Positions 46,331-58,620 are shown, numbered from the stretch's first letter. The stretch: 64,000 nucleotides of DNA from Sternotherus odoratus (GCA_032164245.1 JAVMKO010000002.1:56205840-56269839), one strand, 5' to 3'. Notes: a model not told the origin generated them from the sequence alone. Translations and numbers: made by a program.

Positions 46331-47215
46331 AGATATTTGTTGGCTATTTGCAATCTGTCTTGTGACTGATGCTTCCTACTGTGATGTCACTGGTTCTCTT
46401 GATGGAATACCCATCACACAGTTCAAATAAATCATCCAGTGGTTTGACTGGTGTTTCAAAATGTGGTGGTCGTGTTCATCAGAATATCTTGATTGGATGC
46501 TGAAGGAAGATATGGATGTTTCTTGAATACTGCATTTCTCTTAAGGCCATATTGCTGCTGTGAAAGAGCTTGGGAATTTGTGGCCCTGTTTCTTGTGAAT
46601 CAGCTTGGTCTGAACAGATTAGAGGCCAGAGCACCTGAGGCTCTGATCTTTTTGCATCTGAATGGCTAAGTAAATCTGATCTCATCAGTATGTGGATGGA
46701 GGACCTTCAGAGAAAAACCCAGATATCTCAGGAAGCATTCCTTATGACTGAATCATCTCTTTTTGGTAGCACTGAGCCAAAATACCACCATGCCGCTGTC
46801 ATGGACCATGATTACTGTTAATATTTAACAGCCATGATATTAATATTCTCCCCGCACTCAGCCACCAACCACAAGTCCACCCTCTTCTGCCAAAAGCAGA
46901 GGTCTCTGATGTTCTGAGGTGGAAAGGACATGGCTATATGAGGGTTGGGAATTGAACTAGGACAGATTCTGAAAGTTACTGTTAAGGAAATGGATGGGTT
47001 ATGATGGTGCAAAAATAGGCCATTTACATGTTCAGTGGATTCACTGTTGAAGGCTTCAGTTTGGATTCTGGCCACACTCGGTGGTGGTAGTGGAGTAACT
47101 AGAGTTGGGGTAGGGAAGGAGTGGTCTTCATTCCAGAGTCTACCACCACAAAATGGGAGGGAGGAGGAACTTAGGCAGTACAGTGTATATAAAATAACCC
47201 TCTGGCATTCACTGC
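46331..47215. other. Sequence without supported feature
   Basis: Mixed composition; nothing recognised up to the left target duplication of the hAT element at 47224. Confidence 0.5.
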
Positions 47216-47223
47216 CTCATGGG

Positions 47224-47447
47224 CAGTAGCTCTCACACTTTTTTATTGGTGACCCCTTTCAAAAAGCAAACCTCCTGAGTGTGACACCTCCCTCCCTTAT
47301 AAATTAAAAATACTTCTAATATATTTAACACCATTATAAATGCTGGAGGCAAAGCGGGTTTGGAGTAGGGGTTGAAACCTTATGACCCCCCATGTAATAA
47401 CCTCTCGACCCCCTGAGGATACCCGACCCCCAGTTTTAGAACACCTG
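47224..47447. mobile_element. hAT (Charlie-like) MITE, 224 bp, 8-bp TSD with one mismatch
   Basis: Left end CAGTAGCTCTCACACTTTT; right end as reverse complement CAGGTGTTCTAAAACTGGG. This is the well-known CAGTGGTTCTCAAACTTTT type of hAT end. Interior wording 'ttggtgacccctttca' and 'ccattataaatgctggag' supports it. TSD: CTCATGGG at 47216-47223 against ATCATGGG at 47448-47455. Removing it restores 'tgcctcatgggagttgtagt', which resembles the repeat copy at 22336. Confidence 0.85.
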
Positions 47448-47620
47448 ATCATGGGAGTTGTAGTTCAGGTGCCTAACACTACCATTGTTTTTTTATGGGC
47501 TGGGTTCCTTAGGTGGTTCCTATGATGCACAAAAGCCCTGTGATAGCCTCCCCTTCCCAGGAGAGAACATGGTGCCTCATGGAAAATGTAGTCTGACCAG
47601 GAAGCCTGGCCAAGGAAGAA
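47448..47620. repeat. Repeat with inverted 'gggagttgtagtt' / 'aaaatgtagtc' motifs, copy B
   Basis: 'Atgggagttgtagttcaggt' at about 47451-47470 and 'tcatggaaaatgtagtctga' at about 47577-47596 are inverted copies of one motif. The layout parallels 22336-22445, and the hAT element at 47224 inserted at its left edge. The function is unknown; the motif resembles a ZNF143/STAF core. Confidence 0.55.
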
Positions 47621-48245
47621 AACTGGAGTACTGTGGTGGCATTTCAGAAGCAAAATTATTTCAGTTTTCAGGGGAAATATTTCCATTTTCAATTTTGTCC
47701 GAAAATTCAACATTTTGTGGAATGTCTCATATTTTTCAATCTCCATTTTCTGATTCACTCTACTGATTAGAGTCTTGATTCATATACCTAATTCAAAGTC
47801 TTGCAAGCTTTAAAAAACAAACACAGTGGTCATAGAGGTAAAATATATACCTGTCTGATGGCTGCTGAGAGTAGTGGTACAGCAGCTACCTCGGAAAATG
47901 AGCAATCAGTGAGAATGTATTGCTCAGTCCTGGCCTCGAATGTTTGCTCAATTATGCATACTCCTAAAGCACCACTTTGTAATCCACCCAGAGATAAATA
48001 CACATTTTGAGTATAAAGTCATAGTGTAGTACAATAAATTGAGAGAACACTATTATTGATTTTCATTTCTACTAGATGAGCAATCATAAAGTGAGCTCCT
48101 ACAGTACTAGTTAGATATTCAATCCAAACTCCAATTTGTCTTCTTGATGATAGCCTTATTCAGGAGAGCAGAGAAAAAAAAGTTGAACTGTTAATCCATA
48201 AAAATTGCTGAGACATCTACTACAGTGTTCTGGATGTATGTATGG
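47621..48245. other. AT-rich sequence, nothing recognised
   Basis: No supported feature. Confidence 0.5.
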
Positions 48246-48247
48246 TA

Positions 48248-48649
48248 CAGTAGAACCTCAGAATATGAACACTTCGGGAATGGAGGTTGTTCATAATTCT
48301 GAAATGTTTGTTAACTCTGAACAAAATGTTAGGGTTGTTCTTTCAGAAGTTTACAACTGAGCATTGACTTTACAGAACTCTGAAATTTTACTATGCAGAA
48401 GAAAAATGCTGCTTTTAACCATCTTAATTTAAATGAAACAAGCATAGAAAGAGTTTCCTTACCTTGTCAAATATGTTTTAAACTTTTCCTTTTATTTTTT
48501 TAGTAGTTTATATTTAACACAGCATTGTATTGTGGGTTTTTTTTGTTTGTTTGTTTGTTTTTTGGTGTGTACTGCTCCCTGATTGAGTACTTTGGTTCCA
48601 AATGAAGGATGTGATTGAACAGTGAGTCTGTAACTCTGAGGTTCTATTG
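48248..48649. mobile_element. Tigger/pogo-like non-autonomous DNA transposon, TA target site
   Basis: Left end CAGTAGAACCTCAGAATATG; right end as reverse complement CAATAGAACCTCAGAGTTAC. TA flanks both sides (48246-48247 and 48650-48651). The terminal 'cagtagaacctc' and the inner 'gaggttgttcata' and 'agaaaaatgctgctttt' wording are typical of Tigger/pogo-type elements. It is 402 bp with a TTTG run near 48545-48560 and no transposase. Confidence 0.85.
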
Positions 48650-48651
48650 TA

Positions 48652-49877
48652 AATTGAAAAAGAGAATTACTTCCACTATGCTCCAGAAGAGTATCATATA
48701 AAATATGTATGGGGAGAGGGGGGTTTTGTTGGTTTTTTTGAGTTCTGAGTCTTCACCCTAAATTGTATTTTCCTTTTGTTACCCTATCAGATTCCTCAAG
48801 CATTATTGTAATCCTTGTTTTTGGTGCTACAGAAATGTGATCAAATTGAATTTCATTCCAAGTACAAAATAACCTCTATCTGAAGGAGAATAATGTCCTT
48901 TGACACTTACATTAGAGCCAATGCAATGACTAAAGAATAACTGTTATCATGAAAGACCCTAAAGTGCTTTTAGATGCAAACTGATATAAACTATGGCCCC
49001 AGTCCTACTTCTTGACTAGGCATTGAGGGTATGTGGCACCTTTCAGGAGGATGACCGTATTTCATAGGAATCAGTTCATTACTAAAATGCAGTTACTTCT
49101 GAAGTGAAATGGTGGGAGTTGTTTAATACAAATGGCCCTGACACAAATCAAAATGTAGCATTAAGAAAAGATAGTCCATGAACAAAGCATAAAAACCACA
49201 TTTGCCCAGACAACCTGAATTATAGCAACTTTATGAGCTGCCGCTAAAATAACCACATTGGCTGGAAAAATTGCAACCTGCAGTGTCTTGCTTTGCACAA
49301 CCCTCTGGAATATGTGCCAGATTACAATAACATGTTGCTTGATTCATCTCCTATAGATTCAAATCCATTCTGCAGCTGAGTCCTCTAAACCCCAAATAAG
49401 TGTTCCATTAATTACTCAGAATCATCTAGCTGTTTTTCCATACCCCAGCAGACCATTTTTGAAGAATTACAGAAATACCTAACATTAATAAAGTTCTAAG
49501 TGCATATAAGCACAGTAGCTAGAATTTCAGGGTACAAATGCTCTTATTTTCAACAATTCTAATTAAAACAAAGCTTGATCTACCCAGCCCCCTGTTTTGT
49601 TATTTAGTGATATTGCCCAATGTTCAAACACCCTCACAACCAAACTTTTTTTTTATGGTGTTTCTCCCACTGTTAGGAATTCCCTGGGTCTGTTTGGAAA
49701 ATATCACCTTTCTATTACACATACTATGCCAAATGAAAACTATTATGTTAACACACATACTATAGGAACAGAAGCAGTCAAAGCAGGAAAGAAGCAGCAC
49801 TAAAGGGAGGGGGTAAATGAGGCCCAGCTGCCCCCCCCCCCCCGGACCCAGAACTGTGCCGGGAGAATCCCCCGCAC
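48652..49877. other. AT-rich sequence, nothing recognised
   Basis: No supported gene. A run of about 14 C residues lies near 49830-49844. Confidence 0.5.
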
Positions 49878-49880
49878 TCT

Positions 49881-50194
49881 GACCATGTCTTTGCTAAGAG
49901 CTAGGGGTGTAATTCCCCTGCTCACGTACATATATTTGCACTAGTTCCCATCCAGGTAGCGACAGTATAAATAGCAGTGTAGCTATATCATCAGAGGTGG
50001 TGATACAGCTGTGTCATTCTGGGTAGGTCCCCACTGGTTTTAGATGGGTTTGTACTCAGCATGGCTCAGCTGTGCCCCTGCTGCTGCTACCGTGACTACA
50101 CTGCTATTTATCCTCACGCAAGCACAGTGAGAATTGTGCAAGTCTGTGTACGTGGGCAGGGGAATCGTCCCTCTCTCATAATGCAGATGTAGCC
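49881..50194. mobile_element. Fold-back element with arms of about 100 bp
   Basis: The left arm contains 'aattcccctgctcacgtaca' and 'tataaatagcagtgtag'. The right arm, reverse complemented, contains 'gattcccctgcccacgtaca' and 'gataaatagcagtgtag' in the same order. The outermost ends are GACCATGTCTTTGC and GGCTACATCTGCAT. TCT occurs immediately outside both ends (49878-49880, 50195-50197), a possible 3-bp duplication. The ends are loosely like the GTCTACACT family (24051, 43473, 59990). It is 314 bp and non-coding. Confidence 0.75.
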
Positions 50195-50197
50195 TCT

Positions 50198-50440
50198 CAA
50201 AGGACACTAGGATGCAAGTGATTCTTCTCCTCCTTGTCCCCTCTTCCCTCCCCTTGCTCCCTGCAGCAAGGAGCCAACCAGAGACTCCAGCCAGGAGGGA
50301 GGGAAGCAACCAAAGCAGGAACCTTCGGACATTCCAGTCAACACTGTGGAAAGTTCTGACTTTCTCTGCCCTGTGCTGGTTGACTGTTTGCTCCAATCCT
50401 CCCTCTCCCTCACAGTCTCTCCTTCTCAGCTTCACCCCAC
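50198..50440. other. C/T-rich segment, nothing recognised
   Basis: Overlapping frames on both strands show no motif. Confidence 0.4.
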
Positions 50441-50705
50441 ACCTGACCCTTCTCTCCTCTGTCCCCCCCACCTCTCCCTTTTTTTCTATTTCACTTTTCC
50501 CCTCCTAACTACTCCCCACAACAAAATCATGGAACTAACTGTGTGTCCATCCCATGCTTGTGTGTTTACACCTCTTTCCCTATTGTGTCTATCTTCTCTT
50601 CAGATAGTTCCTGCCCCAAAGAGCTGACTGGCTATTGTTCTGTGTTTGTTCAGTGCCTAGCACATTGAGGCCTCATTCTTGTTTGGTCCTTATGCTGTCA
50701 TAAAC
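50441..50705 (+). mobile_element. L2/L3-type LINE 3' end fragment
   Basis: 'Tgccccaaagagctgactgg', 'tgtgtttgttcagtgcctagcac' and 'ttgaggcctcattcttg' follow the order of the 3' tail seen in the L2-like copy at 10480-10560. No coding part is recognisable. Confidence 0.55.
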
Positions 50706-53700
50706 ATGGTTATTAATAACTTTCCATCCTACCCTCTGCATTAAACTTTTAGCTGGGATTAGTAGCTGACAACTACATGGTGGCCTTAAAGGTGAACATC
50801 ATTACATTGTGTATTTTTTCATCCTAGGCAGAAGGCCTGGCAGAGAGACCTACAGGGAGCAGAAATCTACTGAGGGAAAGCCTCAGCAGGGACAGGAACA
50901 AGACACTCCACCCCCCCCCCCCCGCTCCAAGTGTGGGAGCCAGCTAGGAAGATTTTGGGGGAAAGATAAGTGGTGTTTTGAACTTTACATCAATAAACAA
51001 GACTTCCCCTGCAGTGTGTGAAATAAGATTAAAGTATTTAAGGGGGGGGGGGTCTGATCGGTGTTCCACAGTGTTTTCACTTCTGTTGAGTTTGCATGAA
51101 GGAAATTTGAAGTTTCATCACTTTAGTTCATTTGATATTTAACTGCAATGATTCTGCTATGGTGCATGCAACAAATATTACAACACAACATGGCTGCACC
51201 ATAGGAGGGCTGAAGGACACTCCAGAGAGACTATTTCACTGTAGGAAGTTATCTTGATTTAAGTTTCATATTCATAGTTATTGTGAGCAGACTATTAAAA
51301 TAAACCTTTAATAGAAAATCAAGCTAGTAATCTCTAACAACTCAAATAAAAATAATTAATACAGCTCCTCTCTTCCAGTACTGACAATTAATTGCCACTT
51401 TAAACAGACAGACTTCCAAACAGAATCCGGTCTGAATCCAGAGGACATTTTAAAAGCAGTTTAGTGAGCCAGTCATTTTTCTATATCCCTTTGCCATTAT
51501 TTCAGCTATTTGTATTTCCATGCTCCCTCACAACTCGATTTTTCCTGTTTGCTCCAGCTGTAGAGTCATAATCCCCCATTACATCAGGCTGTTGCCAGAG
51601 ACAACAAAATTCAGCAGTATGACTTTGCTTCAGGATCCAATATGAGATGATCAACTAGGATGCAGCCAACTACAATATAATCAATTGACAAATATGGTAA
51701 GAAAAACTATAAACAAATCAAGAAGTACATGAAAAGTAACTGGGTTTATGTCATACTGGCCAATTCTGGCATCTTTGGTACAAGTAACTCCACTGGCTTC
51801 ACACGAGGAAGAAGGTGTTTTTCAGAATGAGTCAAGTGGGTAATATTCTACCATCCTTAAAGTTTTACCCTGTTTCATTAAAAATAGCTGTTCTTCTTTT
51901 TAAAGACAATTTAAGATAAAGGCTCACAGCCTCAATTTTTAAAGCAATAATAATCTGTCTCACATGTAGTCAGTGATTAGCTGATAGCAAATGGTTTTCT
52001 GATAATATTTGAATTTTGCATTGCAAGGACGTAATAAAGGAATAGGGAGCTTTCCAAAACCATTTCATTTCTCTACTGAAAAGTGACCCTCTCCAATTAA
52101 ATTGCAGATTGAGTTGGTAAAGAAGGTGAATGAATTATATGAGAAAGATACAGTACTTCATTAAGGGCCAGATAATGACTGTCCTGGCTGTACCAGTGGT
52201 GAATTGATAGTTTCATCCATGCAGAAACCAAGAACAATTGCAGTTCCTGGACTTTCTTAAATTCTGGGTCCAAACACTGCTAATGACTGTTCTGGTGAAA
52301 GAGCAGAGGGAAGTGGGGGAGCACTTTTAATCGGCTGCTTGATCACAGACTTATGCAATGTAAAGCGATCAGCAATTGATGTTTTCATTAGTTAACTTGA
52401 CTGTGCTGCGCAGTGCTGTTCGGGGAGTGGGGGAGACTGCAAGTGTTGACATTTCAAGCAGTAAGAAAGGAAAATTAGATGTCCATTCATTTCTCATGAG
52501 TTTATCTTCCAATTTGTATGTACTAGTTCCAATAGAATATTAATAGCATGCTGTTCTAATAGCATTGTGGTGTATTTGTATAATTGTTTGCAAGATTTTG
52601 CTGGAATATTGTCTATCGGCATACTTAACTTTTGTATTTGTTGAACTCAAAATAAATCTGGCCCATCATTCTTGAAAGGTTGTGACCCCTGGGGAGAGCA
52701 AACACCTGAAGTGCCCTTTGACCTCAGAGAGTGCCATTTGGCCCTCTAAGATTTGGATGTTGCCTCATCCTGCTTGCCAGAAAATGTAACCAAATTTCAC
52801 TGCTTCAGGCAATTAAAGCCATAGCATCCTTATGTGTGTTACTACCAGTTATGTGCCGAAATTAAAATGGGCATGTTCGTTGTAACTTTCATTCAGCTTT
52901 ACAATTGGTGCGGCACATTTAAAAACTGGTACTGAAATAACCAAGGTAATTTAACAATAGAGTGTTTGGCATAAGGCATGGATGGTAGGAAACAGTAAAC
53001 TGAAGGAACTGAATATGCAAAGATGGTCCCTCAAAACTATGCACTGGGCCCTTCCCAGACTTAATGCGTGGGAGAGATGTTAATATTGATTTATAACTAA
53101 ATAAAAGGATGTTATAAAGAGGAAAGTGATCCATTTATTCTCACTAATCAGCAAGCACACGAATTTAAGCTGCAGTGAGATAAATCTTGATTAAAAATTC
53201 GGAAAAGCATTGTATATAATGATCTTATAACTCACTCCTAAATGAGTGACAGGTGGTTCCACTCCCAGTTCCTCATTGTTGGGTGGAAGTTGCTATAGAA
53301 GTGAAAAACATTATTCATTGAATTATTGCCCTTTTTGACCAAATGTTCTTATTTTCCAATTACATCTAACATGCAGATAATATTCCCTTTATCTTTTTAC
53401 TCTGTGCAGAACAAAGAAATATTTTTCTTGGGTGTGAGGCATACTTTCATGTGCTTGTGTAGCTGAGAACTCTCTTTCTATTTTGTTCTCAGGTGTTAAG
53501 CACATGCTTGAAAGCCTCACCTATGCTGTAAGCAATCTGAAGCTCTTTTGATATGCTAATAGTCTTGGTTACAACAAATCAACCATCCCCCTTGGTATAT
53601 TTCTAAAAGGCCGTTTTCTGATTAGGTTTGAACTAGTTTTATGGTGCAATTTATATCATGCCAGTTTTCATTACTTGTGGTTTTTAATTTACATGATGCC

Positions 53701-55252
53701 CCGAGGATAGTTCTATTTGTATTTTTGGCAGTTTTCTGAGCAATTTTGGTCCCAGGCAGTAGGACTATGAAATAAATATGACTTGCTCTATTCAACATGA
53801 ATTGTGATGAAAACACAGTTAATACATGTCTCTATACCTTCCGGTGCTGTTCCTCATTCCTTGCCCCCTGTGTTGTCTTGCTCAATGTACCACAAAGCAT
53901 TACAAACATAGCATAAAGGGCAGGGGCATGTCAATGTGAAGGCAGCATAATTGCACCATGAAAGAAGGAAGGAACATGGTAGGTTAATTTTATGTTTAGT
54001 TGTATAGAATAACAGAAGAGAACTATTCCAAAGCGAAACAGGAAATATCATTAATAACATAACAGCTGGGTCCCAGAACTACCTTTACTCTGACTACTCC
54101 TCCGTAGTCTCTCTAGCCAATCTGCTCTATAACCTACAAGCTTCTTTCTTCTGCTTTTTTGTATTTAGAAACGAAATGCTGGATTTGAGATCAGGTTCCT
54201 AGATCCAGAGCAATGTTTCATTCTAGAATAAACTACTGGAGCACTACTTTGGAATTCACGCCCAAAAAACACATTTACACAATGAAAGGTCCATAAATCA
54301 ATTGAATCTTTCCCTGGCAAGTAGAATCTTCACTGATCACAAGACAGATACATGATAAAAATGATCTCCTGCTTTTTCCTTGCCACACCACTCCTTTTGG
54401 GCAATGATTACTGCTAGAAATTGTTGTTCTCTTTATCAGTGTAAGATCCCATCTTTTCTACTGCCATAAAAGTCTTAACCTCAAGGAAGTATTTAGTAAA
54501 TAATAAATATTGAAGTAAACTTAGAAAAACACTTCTGCTTTTTGTTTCATTTCATCCCATTTTTTGGCTACTCTTTGTCTGTTCACAACCCGCAGCCCTT
54601 TGAGGGGGAACTTGACTTTTTAATCCACCTATAAAGCATTGAGCAGAATTGTGATGTAAAATAATATAGTAAATAGCAATGATATTAAAAAATAGATTAA
54701 CAGATTCTTCAAGAATGTGTATGCCTGATGTTACATAAATTTTCTGCATATTGCAAAGCCTTTCCGCAGTTTCTGAGAATCTATGATCCAGAAAGGCCTT
54801 TAACTACTGTAATAGAAGCATCTGAAAAGCTCAGTTAATGAATAAAAATAACTGGAAAAGCAAAACCTTGTAGGTCAGGACTAAGATGTATTTGCAGAGC
54901 TTACTGGAGAAGCATGCAAAGAGACTCCTTGCATGAGACTTTGCTAATGTTAACCCCTTATTTTAAAATAATCAAATTCATCATTTCCCTCAGACAAAAA
55001 GAACACTTTGAAAAGCTTAAAAATAAAAATGTTCTTAGGTATTCAATACTGTTCTATTTTACAATGAGCATTCCCATGTTTGACTTTTTACACTTCTGTC
55101 TTGTCCCACTGATTAGTGGCAAATCAGAATCCATATTATGTGTATAACTATTTCTAGTTTTATTAAACACTTTCCTCCCTTTTTTAAAAAAATGGCAACC
55201 TAGGTAATTTATGAGACAAAAGGTGTGTGTACCCGGCAATGAAACATCCGTG
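50706..55252. other. Largely unique AT-rich sequence
   Basis: No supported gene, RNA or complete element in 4.5 kb. Homopolymer runs: C near 50910-50923 and G near 51040-51050. Open frames are short and without motifs. Confidence 0.5.
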
Positions 55253-55459
55253 GCTGGCCCGTGTTAGCTAATTCAGTATCATGGGGCTTGGGTTGTGGAA
55301 CTATAAAATTGTAATCTAGATGGTCAGGCTAGGGCTGGGGGCTGGCTTTGGGACCCCATGAGCGAGGAAGGTCCCAGAGCACAGGTTTCAGGCCAAGCCT
55401 GACGGCAATTTAACAGTCCGACAGCCCAAGCCCCACATATGTGTTAACTAACTCAGCCC
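55253..55459. repeat. Fold-back repeat, arms of about 100 bp
   Basis: Left arm: 'gctggcccgtgttagctaat', 'catggggcttgggttgtgga', 'ggctttgggaccccatgagc'. Right arm reverse complemented: 'gggctgagttagttaacaca', 'tgtggggcttgggctgtcgg', 'gctctgggaccttcctcgct'. The arms are diverged but collinear, with almost no spacer (centre near 55360). I see no TSD. It resembles palindromic turtle repeats that I know from memory. Confidence 0.7.
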
Positions 55460-57009
55460 TTTTTTTAGTACAAATAGAGTACTTTTTGGTGATCTTTTTT
55501 TGATCAGCTCTTGTGCCTGTATTTCTCAGCATGTGATAGTACAAACTTGAAAAGTAACAAGGATATAAATTCCAATCCACAGTCCATTAAAATCTTTCCA
55601 TTGGCTTCACTGGTATTTGGATCAGAGTCACGATGGACCTTAGGACATAGACATGCCTTTTAGAGTCTGGTGGAACATCTGTTTTCATCTGGTAAAGGTA
55701 AACGGATTTTAAAAATATACCTCTGAGCGTTCCCGATTTAATAAAAGAAGTTCAACAACGATCACCCAGTGTCCCATTGGCAAAGCGTATGCATGCGTAC
55801 ATAAGATGACTGGAAATTTTTATTCATTAGATAAGTTCTTGGTATGCCGTTGTTTCTGTACATTTATGTATAAGAAACCTGATTGGTATTTCTTTTTTTA
55901 ATGCACAGGTGTATGTGAAATATGATCTGTGCAGGTGGATATGGAATAAGACAAAGAGCCTTGACAAAGTAAGGATTGCAAGATCAGACCATTAACTATT
56001 TGTTTTTCAGAAAATGCTGTTTCATATCTGCACTAAGGTATATTGAAAAAGTGGGAGTGTTTCTGAACATGAGTCAAATCCTTTGTGCTTATTCTGGGCC
56101 AAATTCTTCTTGCAGTTACACTGGAGTAAATCAAGAGTAACTCCACTGAATTCCATGAAATTCCTTCTAATTTGAACTATGGTAATTGTCCTCAGACTTT
56201 GGCCTCAAATGCTATTAAATATGGATTGCTTAAGTGCTTTAAAAATTCTTGGACAAACTTTGACCTCAATTAGACTATTGAAAACTGCAGTGAAGTCAGC
56301 CGGGTTGCATGAATGCAACTGAGGGCAGTATTTTGTCCTTTTTCATATGAAAAGTCATTTTAAGACCCAATTATAGATGCTATCATAAATAATGCATGCT
56401 GAATGTTTGACTGTCAACCCATTTACATTTGAACAATACATCTCTAATCATATTGTTTCATGGGGGACCAAAGGTAGGGAAGAACATAATCTCTCCACTG
56501 ACTGATTGATTGTAAATCAGCATTACACGTCAAGAAAATGAATTTGTTCCTACTCGGTAAAATCCACCAGTGAGCCTCTGTATGAAAACACATCTCACAT
56601 TCATACTTCAGGGGGAAAATAAACAAAAGTCATAGAAAGCAGTGAAGAATTTCTAAAGTAAAACAGAACATTCTTTATCACTACAGGGATTGGCTTACTG
56701 TAAAGAGCAGGTGCTGTCACGAGAAAGTAGTGCTATGTAGATATATTACTATATTATTGGGGGAAAGCTCATAATAACACTCTTCTAAGTTTTCAGCTTT
56801 GTTTATTTGATAAAGCATAATCCAAGCTGAAATAAGTACAATCCTCTGTCACTGTTTTATAGTTCAAGATTAAAATTTGGGTTCCGTACAGTTGTGCAGA
56901 GAGTATGCCCAACTGCTATTAGAGCTGTATTTCTCCGGGGGGTCGGGGAGTGCGAGGGGATGTTCATATCAGGTCAGGGCACTGATCATTTGCCTCTGTG
57001 CCTCCACAG
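55460..57009. other. AT-rich sequence leading to an exon-like segment
   Basis: 'Ccaaattcttcttgcagtta' and 'gtaactccactgaattcca' near 56100-56155 are a relative of the palindromic repeat at 45459-45553. Nothing else is recognised up to the acceptor-like site at 57009. Confidence 0.45.
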
Positions 57010-57053
57010 CACTCACAACACACTCAGTTAGAGACGGACGTGCAAAGCCAGAG
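57010..57053 (+). other. Exon-like 44-bp segment with strong splice signals
   Basis: The segment is preceded by a pyrimidine-rich acceptor, TTTGCCTCTGTGCCTCCACAG (AG at 57008-57009), with a branch-like CACTGAT about 28 bp upstream. It is followed by GAG|GTGAGTC, a near-perfect donor with GT at 57054-57055. Two of its three frames are open, and 44 is not a multiple of three. It could be a small coding exon, a UTR or lncRNA exon, or chance. I recognise no protein from 14 codons. Confidence 0.3.
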
Positions 57054-57055
57054 GT

Positions 57056-57814
57056 GAGTCTGAATGGCTATAACGTATCCCTTTTGTACCCTCCCTCTTC
57101 CCGCCGCCCGCCCCCATCCAGTGTGTATGTTGCACTAACATAGACTTACCTACTGAGACTCACTTAGCCTCAAACCTATTTGCCAAAGTCTCTGACTTTG
57201 ACCCACTGGGACTCATTAAATATAAGGGAGTCTAGGGTAGGGATTTTATTGTTTCTGTTTGCCAGCCTGTTCAGCCCTTACAAAAAACACTAAAGAATTC
57301 TCCAGCGATGGTTTAAAGCGGTGCATTAAGACAAGCATCCTGCCCAGTATCTTTAGGCCAACCTGCGGGGAGCTGTGGATCCTCTGCTCTAGAGCTGCTG
57401 AAAGCTGCCTTTTTTTGTGCACTCTGCTGGGGTGCTCGAATTTCTGGAGGATACAAACATCAACCCCTTCTGTAGAACATTTCATACAGGTTTCAGTATG
57501 GCAGAGTGCTGAGAGGAGAGTGTGGGCCAGAACTGCTCTGGGGTTGTGAGGACCTACCCCGGCTCAGGAGGGATTGCGGCTCCCATTTAGGAACTTCATT
57601 AGAATACAAATAATAATCATTCATGCTGTGCCATAGCATGTTCCCCTCTTTGCAGATGGACAACTCTATTGACAGGGATTAAGGGGGTGGGACAGGGTTT
57701 TGGTCCTTCCTCCTGTTTTCTCTTCCCTGAGGGGTAGTGCCCCATGGTGCCATCTAAATCAAGGAAGCCATCTAAATCAAGAATTATCTCCAAAAATTAG
57801 GGGAGTCTGCCAAG
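57056..57814. other. Sequence of moderate GC, no supported gene
   Basis: A pyrimidine-rich tract ending in CCAG at about 57265 precedes a frame open to about 57549, without a recognisable domain. Nothing else is seen. Confidence 0.4.
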
Positions 57815-57975
57815 CAGGGCTGTCATTTGACTCACTGGGGCCCAAAGCAGAAAGCCAAAGCCCTGCTGTGCAGGGCTGAAGCCAGAGCCCCACCACCCGG
57901 GGCAGAAGCCTGATTAATTTAGCTTTGTGGCGCCCCAGACAATTGCTCTGCTTGCTACCCCCTAATGCTGGCCCT
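57815..57975. mobile_element. Short hAT-like element related to 491-1041
   Basis: Left end CAGGGCTGTCATTTG; right end as reverse complement CAGGGCCAGCATTAG. The inner right part 'ggcgccccagacaattgctc' aligns with 'ggcgccctaggcggctgcct' of the element at 491-1041. No clear TSD (CTGCCAAG against ACTTTTAT), so one end may be truncated or the site decayed. It is 161 bp and non-coding. Confidence 0.6.
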
Positions 57976-58064
57976 GACTTTTATGTGCAGAAAACCAGTT
58001 GTTGTGGCACACGTGGGCTGTGGAGTTTTCATAGCATTGGGGGGGGGGGGGCTCAGAAAGTAAG

Positions 58065-58112
58065 GTGAAGAACCTCTGGACTAGATGACCTTGTGCTCCC
58101 TTCTAACCCTAT
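58065..58112 (+). mobile_element. CR1 3' end remnant
   Basis: 'Tggactagatgaccttgtgc' followed by 'taaccctatgattcta' is the CR1 3' terminus. The rest of the element is absent, so this is a very short 5'-truncated copy. A 14-G run lies just upstream near 58039-58052. Confidence 0.75.
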
Positions 58113-58620
58113 GATTCTAAGGCATGGATGATGGCAGAAAAGTGCTCTTGTAATCAAATGGAGATCAAAAAATGAGAAGGGTTTGGTGGGGTGAGGTGGA
58201 GGGGTGTTTCGTTAGTTGCTACTTTAGTAGCTTCCAAGAGCTGCCAAAATCTAACAAAACTCCAAGATTATGAACCTGAACTGCAAGTGGTAAATGGCAC
58301 CTTAACCAATTTTTGTGCTTGTCACCCCAACATCATTTTGTTCTTGTCTGGGTTGAGCCTCAGCCACATGACCCAAACCCTTTACCCTGGTTCATAAAGA
58401 GTGTAGTACAGAGCCAGGAAATGCAGGGGTGGGTGTTGTCGATGTACTGCATACATCTCAATCCCTGTTTCCTCCTTATTCTCTTAATAGTTTGGTATTA
58501 AATAATTAGGGTGACAAAACTGATTCCCTCATTACTCACTTTGTGGTAAAAAACACAATTGATTAAGATCTGATAGAAATGAATGGAACCACGCAAGTGA
58601 CCTGAACAAGAGCCCTGTAT
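58113..58620. other. Sequence without supported feature
   Basis: Nothing recognised. A lone TTAGGGTGAC at about 58506 resembles the left end of the GGGTGACC elements, but no partner or interior match follows. Confidence 0.45.

Noticed and set aside
58506..58520. TTAGGGTGACAAAAC as a further GGGTGACC element
   Set aside because: Only ten terminal bases match. There is no interior similarity and no partner end within a reasonable distance.
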